Shown one piece after another: positions 1-7,528 of a DNA stretch of 13,387 nucleotides; position 1 is the stretch's first letter, and each line of letters opens with the position of its first letter. Origin of the DNA: Alphaproteobacteria bacterium (GTDB taxonomy: Bacteria > Pseudomonadota > Alphaproteobacteria > UBA3830); NCBI GenBank assembly GCA_025998735.1, contig BNWJ01000027.1, forward strand, positions 1 to 13,387, read 5' to 3'. The notes under the pieces are model-generated. The model searched no databases. It worked only from the letters and a program-made list of their open reading frames with translations, and was not told the DNA's origin. The position numbers were made by a program, and so were the translations under genes.

Positions 1-51
1 TTCAATGCACTTTGACAAATCCGATACGCCCCCTGTTTTTCTAAGATGCAT
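1..51 (-). CDS. IS4-family transposase, N-terminal 17 codons only
   Basis: The start codon is at 51-49 on the minus strand, preceded by a GAGGAG ribosome-binding site. The encoded residues begin MHLRKTGGVSDLSKC, identical to the start of the transposase at 13025 on the right side of the window. The rest of the gene lies beyond the left edge, so completeness cannot be judged. Confidence 0.8.
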   Translation of the reverse strand, partial: MHLRKTGGVSDLSKCIE

Positions 52-126
52 AGCTCCTCATTTGGTTAAATACATCAACAGCTTAGCACATCTTATTTTG
101 AATGAAAAGACGAGAAGGGTGGTAAG
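1..126 (-). mobile_element. IS-A, left copy, 5' end of an IS4-family element (partial)
   Basis: This stretch matches the reverse complement of 12950-13075 at 125 of 126 positions; position 54 is the only difference. The match stops exactly at 126/127, where the two flanks diverge, so the element end is CTTACCACCC read on the minus strand. The same ten bases begin the right end of IS-B, which places both in one IS group. The copy contains the terminal repeat, the leader and the first 17 transposase codons, then leaves the window. It is inserted in a group II intron reverse transcriptase. Confidence 0.9.
1..126. repeat. inverted repeat partner of 12950-13075
   Basis: Position k on the left pairs with 13076 minus k on the right for k from 1 to 126, with one mismatch. 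The pair arises from two outward-facing IS-A copies about 13 kb apart. Homologous recombination between them would invert the whole gene block between. Confidence 0.9.
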
Positions 127-387
127 GCCCAGAGCCCTTGTTTTTCCTGATTTTCCAGGCTTCGGTATACGTACTCTTCTCGATGGTTGCGGATTATAGG
201 AATCTCGCTTCAATCTGCTCACAAGATCCTCAATGTTTCCAATGAGATTCTTGTCATATTCATCTTTGCCAACTCCATCAACTCCGACTGTCTTCCTTCC
301 ATCTATCGTTTGATGCATTTCCAGAAGTACTTCCGCGTTTATCTTGCTACTCAAATTCTGAATGCGCAGATCGCCATGTTCTCGCAC
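127..387 (-). pseudogene. group II intron reverse transcriptase, N-terminal fragment cut by IS-A
   Basis: The fragment encodes the first part of a group II intron-type reverse transcriptase. It contains the RT0/RT1 signatures GRKTVGVDGV, NIEDLVSRLKR, PQPSRRVRIPKPG and KTRALG, as in LtrA-like intron proteins. Right after KTRALG the frame enters the terminal repeat of IS-A and stops at 58, so the catalytic palm and maturase domain are missing. The readable frame begins at a GTG at 387, immediately downstream of the domain V/VI remnant of another intron piece, so its 5' end may also be truncated. It is non-functional. I cannot say whether it came from the same intron copy as the maturase fragment next to it. 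Confidence 0.8.
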
Positions 388-438
388 AAACTTACTTCGG
401 AGGAGGCGCCTATTGAAAGGCTAGCCATCGTCCGCCGC

Positions 439-810
439 TCAAACTGGACGTGCAGTTTTCCCGCATCCAGCTTTCACAAGGATTGCTTTCGCTGAGGCGA
501 TCGAGGGTATTAGTGACATCATATTTACGAGTCCCAACTCTCTGTAAAGTTTGGATTCCGGCAACGTTTTCCAGCCGCAATTCCGCCATTTCTTATGGCG
601 ATGCGACCATATACGACGCACAATCCATCCCTTGAGTTGGAGAAAAAGTCTGCGGACGTGGGCTTTTCTGTAGTAGTTGCCCCAGCCCCTAATGATTGGA
701 TTTAATCCAGCGATTATTTCCTCGGTATTTAGAGGAATTGTTCGCTTTGTCTTCGAACGAATCTGATCTTCGAAACGAGTAATAGACTTCTGTGTTGGAT
801 ATGCATACAT
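439..810 (-). pseudogene. group II intron maturase, C-terminal fragment
   Basis: This 123-residue frame is the C-terminal part of a group II intron-encoded protein. The maturase-specific domain is recognisable from EEIIAGLNPIIRGWGNYYRK and LKGWIVRRIWSHRHKKWR. It ends AGCGKTARPV, the usual read-through of RNA domain V. The reverse-transcriptase palm is missing. The frame extends a few codons beyond the listed ATG (RQGQMYAYP) before hitting a TAA in the terminal repeat of IS-B, so IS-B truncates the gene. The listed ATG is therefore not a genuine start. It probably helped splicing and retrohoming of its intron before breakage. Confidence 0.85.
441..474 (-). ncRNA. group II intron domain V
   Basis: Read on the minus strand, this 34-nt segment begins AAAGCTGGA and ends TCCAGTTT. 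CTGGA pairs with TCCAG across a CG bulge, and TGCGG pairs with CTGCA around a GAAAA loop. This is the size and shape of group II intron domain V, including the AGC catalytic triad near the 5' end. The maturase reading frame runs through it and ends in its last bases, as often seen in this intron class. Downstream, about 438-395, GGC-TA-GCCT can pair with AGGC-GCC as a possible domain VI stem. Upstream RNA domains I-III are absent here, so the intron cannot be active. Confidence 0.7.
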
Positions 811-828
811 CTGACCTTGCCGAGCTTA

Positions 829-1911
829 TCACCCCGTGAGTTTTAGGAACATCCACAAAGTATGAGAAAAAGACAGATAAAACAAAGTGTTAGTTATATA
901 TCGAAGACCGTGTTTGAAGTGGGATTTTTTTGATCGGAATTGTTTTTTCTCTGAGAACGTTTCCTGTTTTTTGGGAGTAGTTCCGATGGAAACGGCCCAA
1001 TAGAGCGCAATTGTCAAAATTAAGATAAGATTTTCGATTCGTTTTTCATGCTTCAAATGTGTATTTGTGATTGCAAATCCGCGGCTCTTAAAATCCGAGA
1101 ACAGGCACTCTATGCCCCAACGCATCCCGTAATCTAAAACCCTGTATTTGGAGGGTTTGCAGTCCATTGCAATAATCCATGGTTCCGGATGGCTTTCTTC
1201 ATGCAAAAAACCAATGTTTGTGCTAATATCTGAGCCGTTGAAGCATGCTCCAATGACACGCGATCCATCCATTTTCCCAACATCTGCGGCAGTAATATTG
1301 CCTCCTTCGTGCTGGAATATGAGGTTTCCTTTCAATCGAACTCGATAGTGCCAGCCGGCTTTCTGACACCATTCTACAAAACTTTTTGTTCCATAAAACC
1401 TATCCGCTGAAAGCAAAACCTCAACCCCAGGCGGTATCATCGCCTTGACTTTGTTGAGCAACTCCTCCTGCTCCTCAAATCCTATGTTGCCTTTGGTTTT
1501 GACAACTTTCCACAAAATCGGAATCGCTCGCTCTCCGAAACGCGCGGAAATCATCAGGCATTGCAGATCGTCCTTGATCTGACTCTGGTCCATCATCAAA
1601 ATGACAGTTTTCTTACTTTGCGAAAGCATTTCTGCAACCTCTGATATAAAACCACTCATAATTACATGGTGATCAATTAATGCACTAGATAACACATGCG
1701 AAATCCAGTATTCCATTGATTTATCAGTGCAATCGCGTGGCAAAACCGCCTTCCACTCTCCGCTATTGCTGCTCCGTGTAGTCAAGGCACAGGCTGCGCA
1801 ATCAGCCAAATTAGCTAACGCCCTAACATCAACTTGAGATTGCAGCCTCTTCATCAAATCTTCTTCTATGACTTTTGCTAAACCTGCAACCGCTCCTGTT
1901 TTTAGTCTCAT
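829..1911 (-). CDS. IS4-family DDE transposase (full length)
   Basis: The gene encodes the 360-residue transposase of IS-B, which cuts and moves the element. The catalytic acids are visible as D108 (MMDQSQ), D170 (LLSADRFYGT) and E268. E268 lies in the IS4 signature Y-2-R-3-E-6-K (Y261, R264, E268, K275). The length is normal for a compact IS4-family enzyme and the frame is intact, so it may be active. The ATG at 1911 follows a GGAG ribosome-binding site at suitable spacing, and the stop falls inside the left terminal repeat. The partial transposase at 13025 is a clear relative, sharing the MDQSQI, CLMIS and TKG-IGF blocks. It differs over the N-terminal 100 residues, so IS-A and IS-B are distinct species of one group. 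Confidence 0.95.
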   Translation of the reverse strand: MRLKTGAVAGLAKVIEEDLMKRLQSQVDVRALANLADCAACALTTRSSNSGEWKAVLPRDCTDKSMEYWISHVLSSALIDHHVIMSGFISEVAEMLSQSKKTVILMMDQSQIKDDLQCLMISARFGERAIPILWKVVKTKGNIGFEEQEELLNKVKAMIPPGVEVLLSADRFYGTKSFVEWCQKAGWHYRVRLKGNLIFQHEGGNITAADVGKMDGSRVIGACFNGSDISTNIGFLHEESHPEPWIIAMDCKPSKYRVLDYGMRWGIECLFSDFKSRGFAITNTHLKHEKRIENLILILTIALYWAVSIGTTPKKQETFSEKKQFRSKKSHFKHGLRYITNTLFYLSFSHTLWMFLKLTG

Positions 1912-1944
1912 CTAAAACTCCAATTATCTCTAAAAATTATTGGA

Positions 1945-1972
1945 ATTATAGCATATTCTTAACTATTGTAAA
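1945..1972 (-). promoter_or_regulatory. probable promoter of the IS-B transposase
   Basis: On the minus strand TTTACA (1972-1967) is followed after 16 bp by TATAAT (1950-1945), with TGC directly before it as an extended -10. Transcription would start near 1938, about 27 nt before the transposase ATG. This is pattern-based only. Confidence 0.5.
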
Positions 1973-2072
1973 AACTCACGGGGTGGTAAGGATGGCAAGT
2001 TTTGTCACTAAAAAACTACCGCTTCTTCGTGAAAATGTGGTACAATCGCAGAAGTATACACATTCCAGATAA

Positions 2073-2398
2073 GAAGCTCGAAAAGGATGCTTCGACAATA
2101 TAGACCATGGAGCGCTCTTGAAAAAGCTGAACACATATCCTAAGTTTGGAAGGAGAAATATTCCAGAAATCCAGAGCAGGAGCACCACAAGGCGGCGTCA
2201 TTTCGCCATTGCTTGCGAATATCGCTCTGCATGGCCTGGCATGGCTTGGAATATTAGACAAAGCAAGCCCTAGGTGACGAACTCTTCGATTATTTGAAAA
2301 GTTCGCGAGGACAGGCTGGAAGGGAAAGATCGCAAATGAATCTATGCATAGTTCGTTGTATGAACGATATCTCCTGCGCAAAGGATGAGGGCAAATAG
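2073..2398 (+). pseudogene. group II intron reverse transcriptase, decayed core fragment
   Basis: This is the palm region of a group II intron reverse transcriptase, too broken to appear as one open frame. From 2073 one frame gives ARKGCFDNIDHGALLKKLNT, the RT3 block normally DIKGCFDNIDH, with its first catalytic Asp changed to Arg. After a frameshift and internal deletion, another frame gives GEIFQKSRAGAPQGGVISP and LLANIALHGL, the RT4 block. A third stretch, LCIVRCMNDISCAK, resembles the RT5 motif VRYADD with YADD degraded to CMND. It is on the opposite strand from the N- and C-terminal intron fragments across IS-B, so the locus has been inverted or carries more than one broken intron. It is non-functional. 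Confidence 0.8.
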
Positions 2399-2437
2399 GA
2401 GCAGATTCAATTCAATTATGTATAGAGGAAACTTTAG

Positions 2438-4135
2438 ATGGAAAATGACATAAGTATCTCTCAAAACGCCGACATTAAACCGATAAAAGACATAGCAGAG
2501 CAATTGGGAATTGCCGAGTGCCATCTGGAACTTTACGGAAATTACAAGGCGAAAATTAGCGCATCCCTATGGTCAGAAATCAAGGATAATCCCGATGGCC
2601 GACTGATTCTGGTAACCGCCATAAATCCAACTGCCGCCGGAGAGGGAAAAACCACCACCAGCATCGGTTTGGCGGACGCTCTGGGGCGCTTGGGACATAA
2701 GACTTGTCTGGCGTTGCGGGAGCCGTCTCTTGGGCCGTGCTTTGGCATGAAGGGAGGAGCGACCGGAGGTGGATATGCCCAGGTCATTCCCATGGAGGAC
2801 ATTAATCTGCATTTCACCGGAGATATACATGCAATAACCAGCGCACACAATCTATTGGCGGCAGTCATTGATAACCACATACACTACGGCAACGAATTGG
2901 ACTTCGATCTGAAGCGCATCACCTGGAAAAGAGTGCTTGATTTAAACGATCGCGCTCTGCGTAACATCGTCATTGGACTCGGGAATAAAACAGACGGAGT
3001 TACGCGCGAATCCGGCTTTGATATCACGGTGGCGTCTGAAATTATGGCCATTTTGTGTCTATCCCATGACATGTCTGATCTAAAACAGCGAATTGATAGA
3101 ATAATAGTTGGCTACACCAGAAAAGGCAAAGTCATAAATTGCGGAAAGCTGAAGGTCACCGGAGCCATTGCCGCTCTGCTGAAGGACGCCATAAAGCCGA
3201 ATTTGGTGCAAACACTGGAGGGAACGCCAGCGTTAATTCATGGAGGGCCATTTGCAAACATTGCTCACGGATGCAATAGCCTGCTGGCCACGAAATACGC
3301 TCTGAAATTGGCGGATTACGTCGTTACAGAAGCAGGATTCGGAGCGGATCTCGGCGCGCAAAAATTCCTCGATATAAAATGTCCTCTGCTGGGAAAATAC
3401 CCGGACGTCATCGTAATTGTCGCCACAATTCGCGCCATAAAATTGCATGCCGTGGATAAGGAGACTCCCCTCCCCTCCGGCTTTGCTAATCTACAGAAAC
3501 ATATCGAAAACATGCAGAGCTACAATCTGCCGGTGGTTGTCGTCTTAAACGAATTCTCGGACGATACTCCGGAAGAAATCGAATACATAAAGCATCGCTG
3601 CAATGCTCTGGGAGTCAATATGTCCGTCTCGAGCGCATGGAGAGAAGGCTCAGCCGGAGCCGTGTCAGCTGCTAGCGTGGCGCTGGACTCGTTTTCTGCC
3701 AACGTGACGTTGGATCCGTTTACTGCTTCGCTTCCGACTGAAAGGTATGCGGACCGTAGTTGCAATACTGAAAAAGAAAATGCATGTGCGGCACGCACCG
3801 TCACGCTGGTGCATAGATTAGCGACCACGATCTACGGAGCAAACGGCGTTTTGTATACACCCAAAGCGCGCGCTGTTTTGGAAGCGGCAGATAAAGATCC
3901 AGACGCAAAATTTTATCCGATATGCATGGCAAAGACGCAATATTCACTCAGCGATGACAAGACTCTGCTCGGGAGGCCGACTGGATTTCACATAACCATA
4001 AAAGACGCAAAAATAATGGCAGGAGCAGGATTCATCGTTACCTACGCTGGAGATATTGTTACAATGCCTGGATTACCGAGACATCCAGCAGCTGAATCCA
4101 TCGATATCGAAGAAAAAATCACCGGATTATCCTAA
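2438..4135 (+). CDS. fhs: formate-tetrahydrofolate ligase with an in-frame palindromic element
   Basis: The enzyme joins formate to tetrahydrofolate using ATP to make 10-formyl-tetrahydrofolate for purine and formyl-Met-tRNA synthesis in the cytoplasm. The family signatures are intact: the ATP loop NPTAAGEGKTTTS near residues 63-75, KGGATGGGYAQVIPMEDINL near 105-124, TEAGFGADLGAQKF near 297-310, and the C-terminal AKTQYSLSDD and PGLPRHPAAESIDI. At 565 residues it is slightly longer than the usual 555-560. The extra length and the divergent sequence fall at about residues 421-458 (element E1), in the linker before IYGANGV that is variable in the family. The ATG is preceded by AGAGGA eight bases upstream. 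It converges with the nucleotidyltransferase gene, and the two stop codons overlap by 4 nt. No partner gene such as folD lies nearby. Confidence 0.97.
   Translation: MENDISISQNADIKPIKDIAEQLGIAECHLELYGNYKAKISASLWSEIKDNPDGRLILVTAINPTAAGEGKTTTSIGLADALGRLGHKTCLALREPSLGPCFGMKGGATGGGYAQVIPMEDINLHFTGDIHAITSAHNLLAAVIDNHIHYGNELDFDLKRITWKRVLDLNDRALRNIVIGLGNKTDGVTRESGFDITVASEIMAILCLSHDMSDLKQRIDRIIVGYTRKGKVINCGKLKVTGAIAALLKDAIKPNLVQTLEGTPALIHGGPFANIAHGCNSLLATKYALKLADYVVTEAGFGADLGAQKFLDIKCPLLGKYPDVIVIVATIRAIKLHAVDKETPLPSGFANLQKHIENMQSYNLPVVVVLNEFSDDTPEEIEYIKHRCNALGVNMSVSSAWREGSAGAVSAASVALDSFSANVTLDPFTASLPTERYADRSCNTEKENACAARTVTLVHRLATTIYGANGVLYTPKARAVLEAADKDPDAKFYPICMAKTQYSLSDDKTLLGRPTGFHITIKDAKIMAGAGFIVTYAGDIVTMPGLPRHPAAESIDIEEKITGLS
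3699..3809 (+). repeat. palindromic element E1 inside fhs
   Basis: E1 is a 111-bp insert (37 codons) whose ends form an inverted repeat: CCAACGTGACGTTG at 3699-3712 against CCAGCGTGACGGTG on the opposite strand at 3809-3796, 12 of 14 matching. It opens with the family's 5' block (TGACGTTGGATCC) and closes with its 3' block (GAAAATGCATGTGCGGCAC at about 3776-3794). It is read as ANVTLDPFTAS to ENACAARTVTLVH. Its first 19 bases are identical to E3 in tilS, and its 3' block nearly matches E4 and E6. It lies between well-conserved parts of Fhs. Confidence 0.85.
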
Positions 4136-5223
4136 GTGCTTGCGTCGGCGTTTACATCAGCGCTTGCAGCACATGCATTTATTTTCGCTGAATCAGAAGT
4201 AGGCGAAGTCATTTGTGCAGATGCTGCAAGCTCTGTTACAGACGCCCTAAGCAACTTATCTCGCAACTGAAAAAGCTTGATGATCTTTTTGTCCCTTTTT
4301 ATTTTCTTTTCAGCGCTTTCAGGGTTAAATTTCTTGGACTCTATATCATATGTATTGGGAAGCATTCCTGGTAAAATTGATTTAAACACATCTAGCAGCT
4401 GTTTTATTTGGTATGTTAAGCCAGTTTTCTCTCCGTTCTCCATTATGATGTTCCAGTTTATAGATTTGTTGGTTTTCAAGATGTTCACGATATCGCAGAT
4501 CCACGCTAGGCTTTTCGCCGATACTGTATGTTTGCTTGTATCCCAGAAAAAATCGTCATATATCAAATTACAATAGAAATTCGTAAGAACCGAAAATATT
4601 AGATTCTCCGTCGATGGAATAAGAACCTTTACGCCAAACGCGACGTCCCTCCTGGAAGATCGCCATATTTTATCATCAACGGAACTGTCTTCTTTTATTA
4701 CGACGGAATGTATATCAAATTTCATATTATCGCTAAAAATCATATCCACGGAATGCAGTGTTTTAATAACAATAGTTGCCCCCATCTCCGTTGCTATCTC
4801 CACGGCTTCATCTATGCGCCTTCGCGGTACTACGAAATCCACATCATACATGTGTCTCAGATATCTCGGATACAAGTGGCGCATCACGAGCCCTTTTATT
4901 ATTAGAATTGGTATTCCTCTCCGATTGAGTTCCTTGCCTATCTTCCAAAATCCCTCCAAAAGGAATGCGTTTTTGTATTGGAAATACCTCACTACGCCCT
5001 GAAGCACAGGCACAAGCGGATGCTTTATTCCCGGATGCCTATTCACCAAAAATGCCAGCAGGAGATTTACGCCGAGAAATTCGTCAAATATATCGTATTG
5101 GGATAATATATCAAGTACATCGTTCTCAGTTGTGTTGTCGGCAAACATAAGTCGAAGTAGGCGTATATCTTTCTCTCTGAATCCGAAATATTCGATAAAG
5201 CTATCATTTTCCGATTCTAACAT
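4132..5223 (-). CDS. nucleotidyltransferase family protein (NTP_transf_5-like) with a palindromic element at its C-terminus
   Basis: The 363-residue protein resembles the uncharacterised nucleotidyltransferase family often found beside radical SAM or peptide/glycan biosynthesis genes. The helical N-terminus is followed by IPILIIKGLVMRHLYP (about 105-119), then the metal-binding pair in MYDVDFVV (D127, D129). A likely third acid is D170 in KFDIHS. The substrate is unknown. It follows the radical SAM gene with a shared base (TAATG), so the two are translationally coupled and probably act together. From about residue 326 to the end the sequence is low-complexity, Ala/Ser/Thr-rich and derived from palindromic element E6, so the native C-terminus was probably near KLLR. 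The stop overlaps the fhs stop on the other strand. Confidence 0.85.
   Translation of the reverse strand: MLESENDSFIEYFGFREKDIRLLRLMFADNTTENDVLDILSQYDIFDEFLGVNLLLAFLVNRHPGIKHPLVPVLQGVVRYFQYKNAFLLEGFWKIGKELNRRGIPILIIKGLVMRHLYPRYLRHMYDVDFVVPRRRIDEAVEIATEMGATIVIKTLHSVDMIFSDNMKFDIHSVVIKEDSSVDDKIWRSSRRDVAFGVKVLIPSTENLIFSVLTNFYCNLIYDDFFWDTSKHTVSAKSLAWICDIVNILKTNKSINWNIIMENGEKTGLTYQIKQLLDVFKSILPGMLPNTYDIESKKFNPESAEKKIKRDKKIIKLFQLRDKLLRASVTELAASAQMTSPTSDSAKINACAASADVNADAST
4147..4246 (-). repeat. palindromic element E6 at the 3' end of the nucleotidyltransferase gene
   Basis: E6 is the clearest palindrome of the family. The arms 4147-4177 and 4216-4246 are 31 nt each and complementary at 24 of 31 positions, around a 38-nt loop. 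Read along the host gene it encodes ASVTELAASAQ, then DSAKINACAAS, parallel to the VTLDP and KENACAA parts of E1. Its 3' arm contains AAATGCATGTGCTGCA, closely matching E1 and E4. The hairpin begins 11 nt after the fhs stop, so it would also form at the 3' end of fhs mRNA. No T-run follows, so it is not a standard intrinsic terminator. Confidence 0.8.
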
Positions 5224-6191
5224 TACTGAAAACTCACTTCTTCTGCGGTTATAAAAGCATCATTCCATACAAGTGATCGATAATTCCAGCAAAGACAGCA
5301 GGGAGCATCTTCGGAAAGTTCACCTCCCATGAGCATCTTTTTCATGTTTTGTACGATTGGAGCTTCCAGACATTCCTTTAATCCAAGATCGAACACGTTG
5401 AGATCGGCAATACCAACGTCATTGAGATGGCACCCCAGAAATCTACCATCATAATTAATTACCGGAGCTTCCCATAAGATTGTACACGGAAGAAATTGCG
5501 GTCTTAAAAATGCATCGGTGTATTTTGGAATGACTCTTTCGTAAACTAATCCCGTTTCTTCCCTTATCATTTCAATATCTTCAGGAATGTATCCCAAAAG
5601 ATCCTTGCGGAAGTATAAGTCAATACACAGCTCCTCAGCGATCTGCTTTGCCCTACGCAATTCCTCTCTTGAGCTGTTATGCTCGAATATCACGTAGGAT
5701 AAAATCAACTGCGGCCATGCACTTGAGTATTTCCTTTTATACTCACAAAGACTTTTGACATTGGAGATCATGGGGGGGAATTTTCCGTTGCGTCTATATT
5801 TTTCGTATGTTTCTTGGCTTGTTCCATCTAGATTTATGCACATTCCTTTGAAATCATACTTGACCATAGATTCAATGGCACCATCTTCTACATCATTGAA
5901 ATTAACTCCATGCCACGCAGTGAGCGATACGTCCTTGGAATACGCAAATTCTATGATCTTCTGCAGGTCCGGATTGAGAAAAATCTCTCCATGACTGACC
6001 AGCTCGACTATTTTCACGAACGGATTCATCTGAACAAATTTTTCAAAATCTTCGTATTTGAGATAGCCTGCTCCGAAATTACAATACTCCCCCCTTCCAA
6101 AGGCGCATCCGGGACAGGAAAGTTGGCACAGAGTGCACGTTTCCAACCTAATGCGCTCAGGTAATTTTAACGTGTCAAAAGACAAGAGCAC
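5223..6191 (-). CDS. radical SAM/SPASM-type protein
   Basis: This 322-residue iron-sulfur enzyme binds S-adenosylmethionine through the canonical cluster motif C-x3-C-x2-C (C22, C26, C29, in CQLSCPGC). Further radical SAM features are VELVSHGEIFLNPDL (the usual GGEP-like region, here SHGE) and MCINLDGTSQETYEKYR. The C-terminal third, with PCTILWEAPVINYDGRFLGC and APCCLCW, resembles a SPASM or twitch domain that binds extra iron-sulfur clusters, typical of peptide- or sugar-modifying members. The reaction cannot be assigned. It starts at a GTG at 6191 preceded by GGATGGG and is coupled by a shared base to the nucleotidyltransferase downstream. No precursor-peptide gene is visible in the 170-bp upstream gap, where the longest frame is 14 codons. 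Confidence 0.9.
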   Translation of the reverse strand: MLLSFDTLKLPERIRLETCTLCQLSCPGCAFGRGEYCNFGAGYLKYEDFEKFVQMNPFVKIVELVSHGEIFLNPDLQKIIEFAYSKDVSLTAWHGVNFNDVEDGAIESMVKYDFKGMCINLDGTSQETYEKYRRNGKFPPMISNVKSLCEYKRKYSSAWPQLILSYVIFEHNSSREELRRAKQIAEELCIDLYFRKDLLGYIPEDIEMIREETGLVYERVIPKYTDAFLRPQFLPCTILWEAPVINYDGRFLGCHLNDVGIADLNVFDLGLKECLEAPIVQNMKKMLMGGELSEDAPCCLCWNYRSLVWNDAFITAEEVSFQ

Positions 6192-6235
6192 CTACCCATC
6201 CATCAAGATCTACCAACAAAAATTAACTCACAAAC

Positions 6236-6264
6236 AAAGTAACGCATATGCCGTGTTTTTTCAA
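6236..6264 (-). promoter_or_regulatory. probable promoter of the radical SAM operon
   Basis: On the minus strand TTGAAA (6264-6259) is followed after 17 bp by TACTTT (6241-6236), about 45 nt upstream of the GTG start. The bases running downstream from the -10, TACTTTGTTTGTGA, closely match those at the candidate tilS promoter (TACTTTGTCTGTGA), which strengthens both calls. Confidence 0.45.
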
Positions 6265-6363
6265 GAAATATGAATATAATTTATGCAAAAATCATGAAAC
6301 ATCCCCCTCCCCTACTCGCAAAGCGCTACCAAATTGAGAATGTGCATAGAGTGAGGTCTATCT

Positions 6364-7464
6364 TTACTTTTTTGCAAGGTCTCTCAATACTTGTATCAAC
6401 CCCTCCACAGTCCCACGGATGCGCGCATACTCGCCTCGCGAAAATGGACAACGATTGTCAACCGAGTAATCTATTGTCGTTAGATCCAGATCTTCGCAGG
6501 TCTTCTCAAACCAAGCAAGGTAGTCTACAGGGTATACTTCCATCGGCAACCCCTGGTTCTTCCATTTTAATATTTCTTCGTTTACACGTTTCCCGACTTC
6601 TTGCAGATGAAGGACACGACGCAATTGCGACGGAGGTGGTGGCGGCCGGCGTTGCAACCACGATGGAGGCGGCAGCAACGGCTGAGGTCGGGACAATAGT
6701 GATTCTGGTTGCGATTGTGGCAGTGGCAGTTCCATTGGCGGAGGTGGTGGCGGTAGTTGTCCTTGCGTCCGCGATGGAGCCGGCGGCGGCGGCGGTAATT
6801 GTGACAGCGATGGTTGAAAGGGCAGCAATGGAAGCAACAACATGGTTGGCAATAGATCGCCAGCACGAGCTGGTCTTATGTGACCAACAATATCAGCCGG
6901 CGGAGAAGTCAATCCGTCAGCAGAGGAAGCTGGCTCTGCACGAAATGGATCAGATGCAGAACTTCTATCGGACATGTTGCGAATCCATTCATCTTTTGCT
7001 TTACAATAGACTTCGAGAGATTGCAGCCCCCTTTCTGCACGGTCGGCGAGTATATTAATTATTGCAGTCCTACGTGCTGGATTTTCCGCGCAATGTTCAA
7101 AAGCAGTCAATTTTCCCTTAACATTGCTGAAACTCGAATTCGCGTAATTTGCCCCAAAACCCGAATTTGGGTAAGGACGCCAATTTGGACTAATATAGGT
7201 TACGATATTGCGTAGCCTTGCAGCCAAGAGTTTAATCCTTTCTTTGTCCTTTTGGCCTTGTCGTCCTTGTAGGCAACATGATCTCCAAATTTCATTTGCT
7301 TCTGCATAAAGACCGTTGATTTCATCGTGGCTATGCTCTTTTACGATGCTACTACCACTCCCTTTATTGCTTTCTGTGGTCAGCGTATCTTTTTGCATAC
7401 TACAGCCCATCTCCACCGTTGCACAAAAACAAAAGGCAACCATTATACTTGTGTTCCAGTTCAT
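6364..7464 (-). CDS. exported proline-rich protein of unknown function
   Basis: I do not recognise this 366-residue protein. The N-terminus (MNWNTSIMVAFCFCATVEMGC) looks like a short export signal with a possible lipidation Cys at 21, but E18 and M19 before GC make the lipobox atypical and no lysine precedes the hydrophobic stretch. Residues 45-165 are likely helical with six scattered cysteines. Residues 205-280 are proline-rich with several runs of five or more Pro (SQLPPPPPAP, GQLPPPPPPMELP, RRPPPPPSQ). Residues 285-366 form a charged folded-looking tail. The ATG at 7464 has a strong AAGGAG site. Polyproline tracts in exported proteins of intracellular bacteria can bind host profilin, SH3, WW or EVH1 domains, but no such role is shown here. 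The region's reverse strand is also open, as expected from GC-biased Pro codons. Confidence 0.75.
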   Translation of the reverse strand: MNWNTSIMVAFCFCATVEMGCSMQKDTLTTESNKGSGSSIVKEHSHDEINGLYAEANEIWRSCCLQGRQGQKDKERIKLLAARLRNIVTYISPNWRPYPNSGFGANYANSSFSNVKGKLTAFEHCAENPARRTAIINILADRAERGLQSLEVYCKAKDEWIRNMSDRSSASDPFRAEPASSADGLTSPPADIVGHIRPARAGDLLPTMLLLPLLPFQPSLSQLPPPPPAPSRTQGQLPPPPPPMELPLPQSQPESLLSRPQPLLPPPSWLQRRPPPPPSQLRRVLHLQEVGKRVNEEILKWKNQGLPMEVYPVDYLAWFEKTCEDLDLTTIDYSVDNRCPFSRGEYARIRGTVEGLIQVLRDLAKK

Positions 7465-7528
7465 TTTCTTCTCCTTTAACTATCTCCAAACATTGTATTA
7501 AACATTAATTTCTGAACACGTAATTGCA

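Larger units (their letters stand above)
825..1990 (-). mobile_element. IS-B, complete IS4-family insertion sequence
   Basis: This 1166-bp element is bounded by 20-bp terminal inverted repeats, CTTATCACCCCGTGAGTTTT at 825-844 and its mirror at 1971-1990, with one mismatch. It carries one transposase gene that ends inside the left repeat. No target-site duplication is visible: the left flank ends TTGCCGAG and the right flank starts GATGGCAAG. CTTGCC lies just outside the left end and its reverse complement just outside the right end, so the inverted repeat might extend past a 3-nt gap. Missing duplications plus oppositely oriented intron pieces on the two sides suggest a rearrangement after insertion. 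Confidence 0.9.

Noticed and set aside
6880-6965. A DPF-RAEPASS stretch in the proline-rich protein resembling the VTLDPFTAS part of E1
   Set aside because: Only about 11 of 14 bases match around GATCC, no 3' block or terminal inverted repeat follows, and the region is compositionally biased.
6270-7058. Plus-strand 262-residue frame rich in Ala and Val
   Set aside because: It is the mirror of the polyproline codons of the minus-strand gene. That gene has a strong ribosome-binding site, a signal sequence and non-repetitive flanking regions; this frame has none of these.
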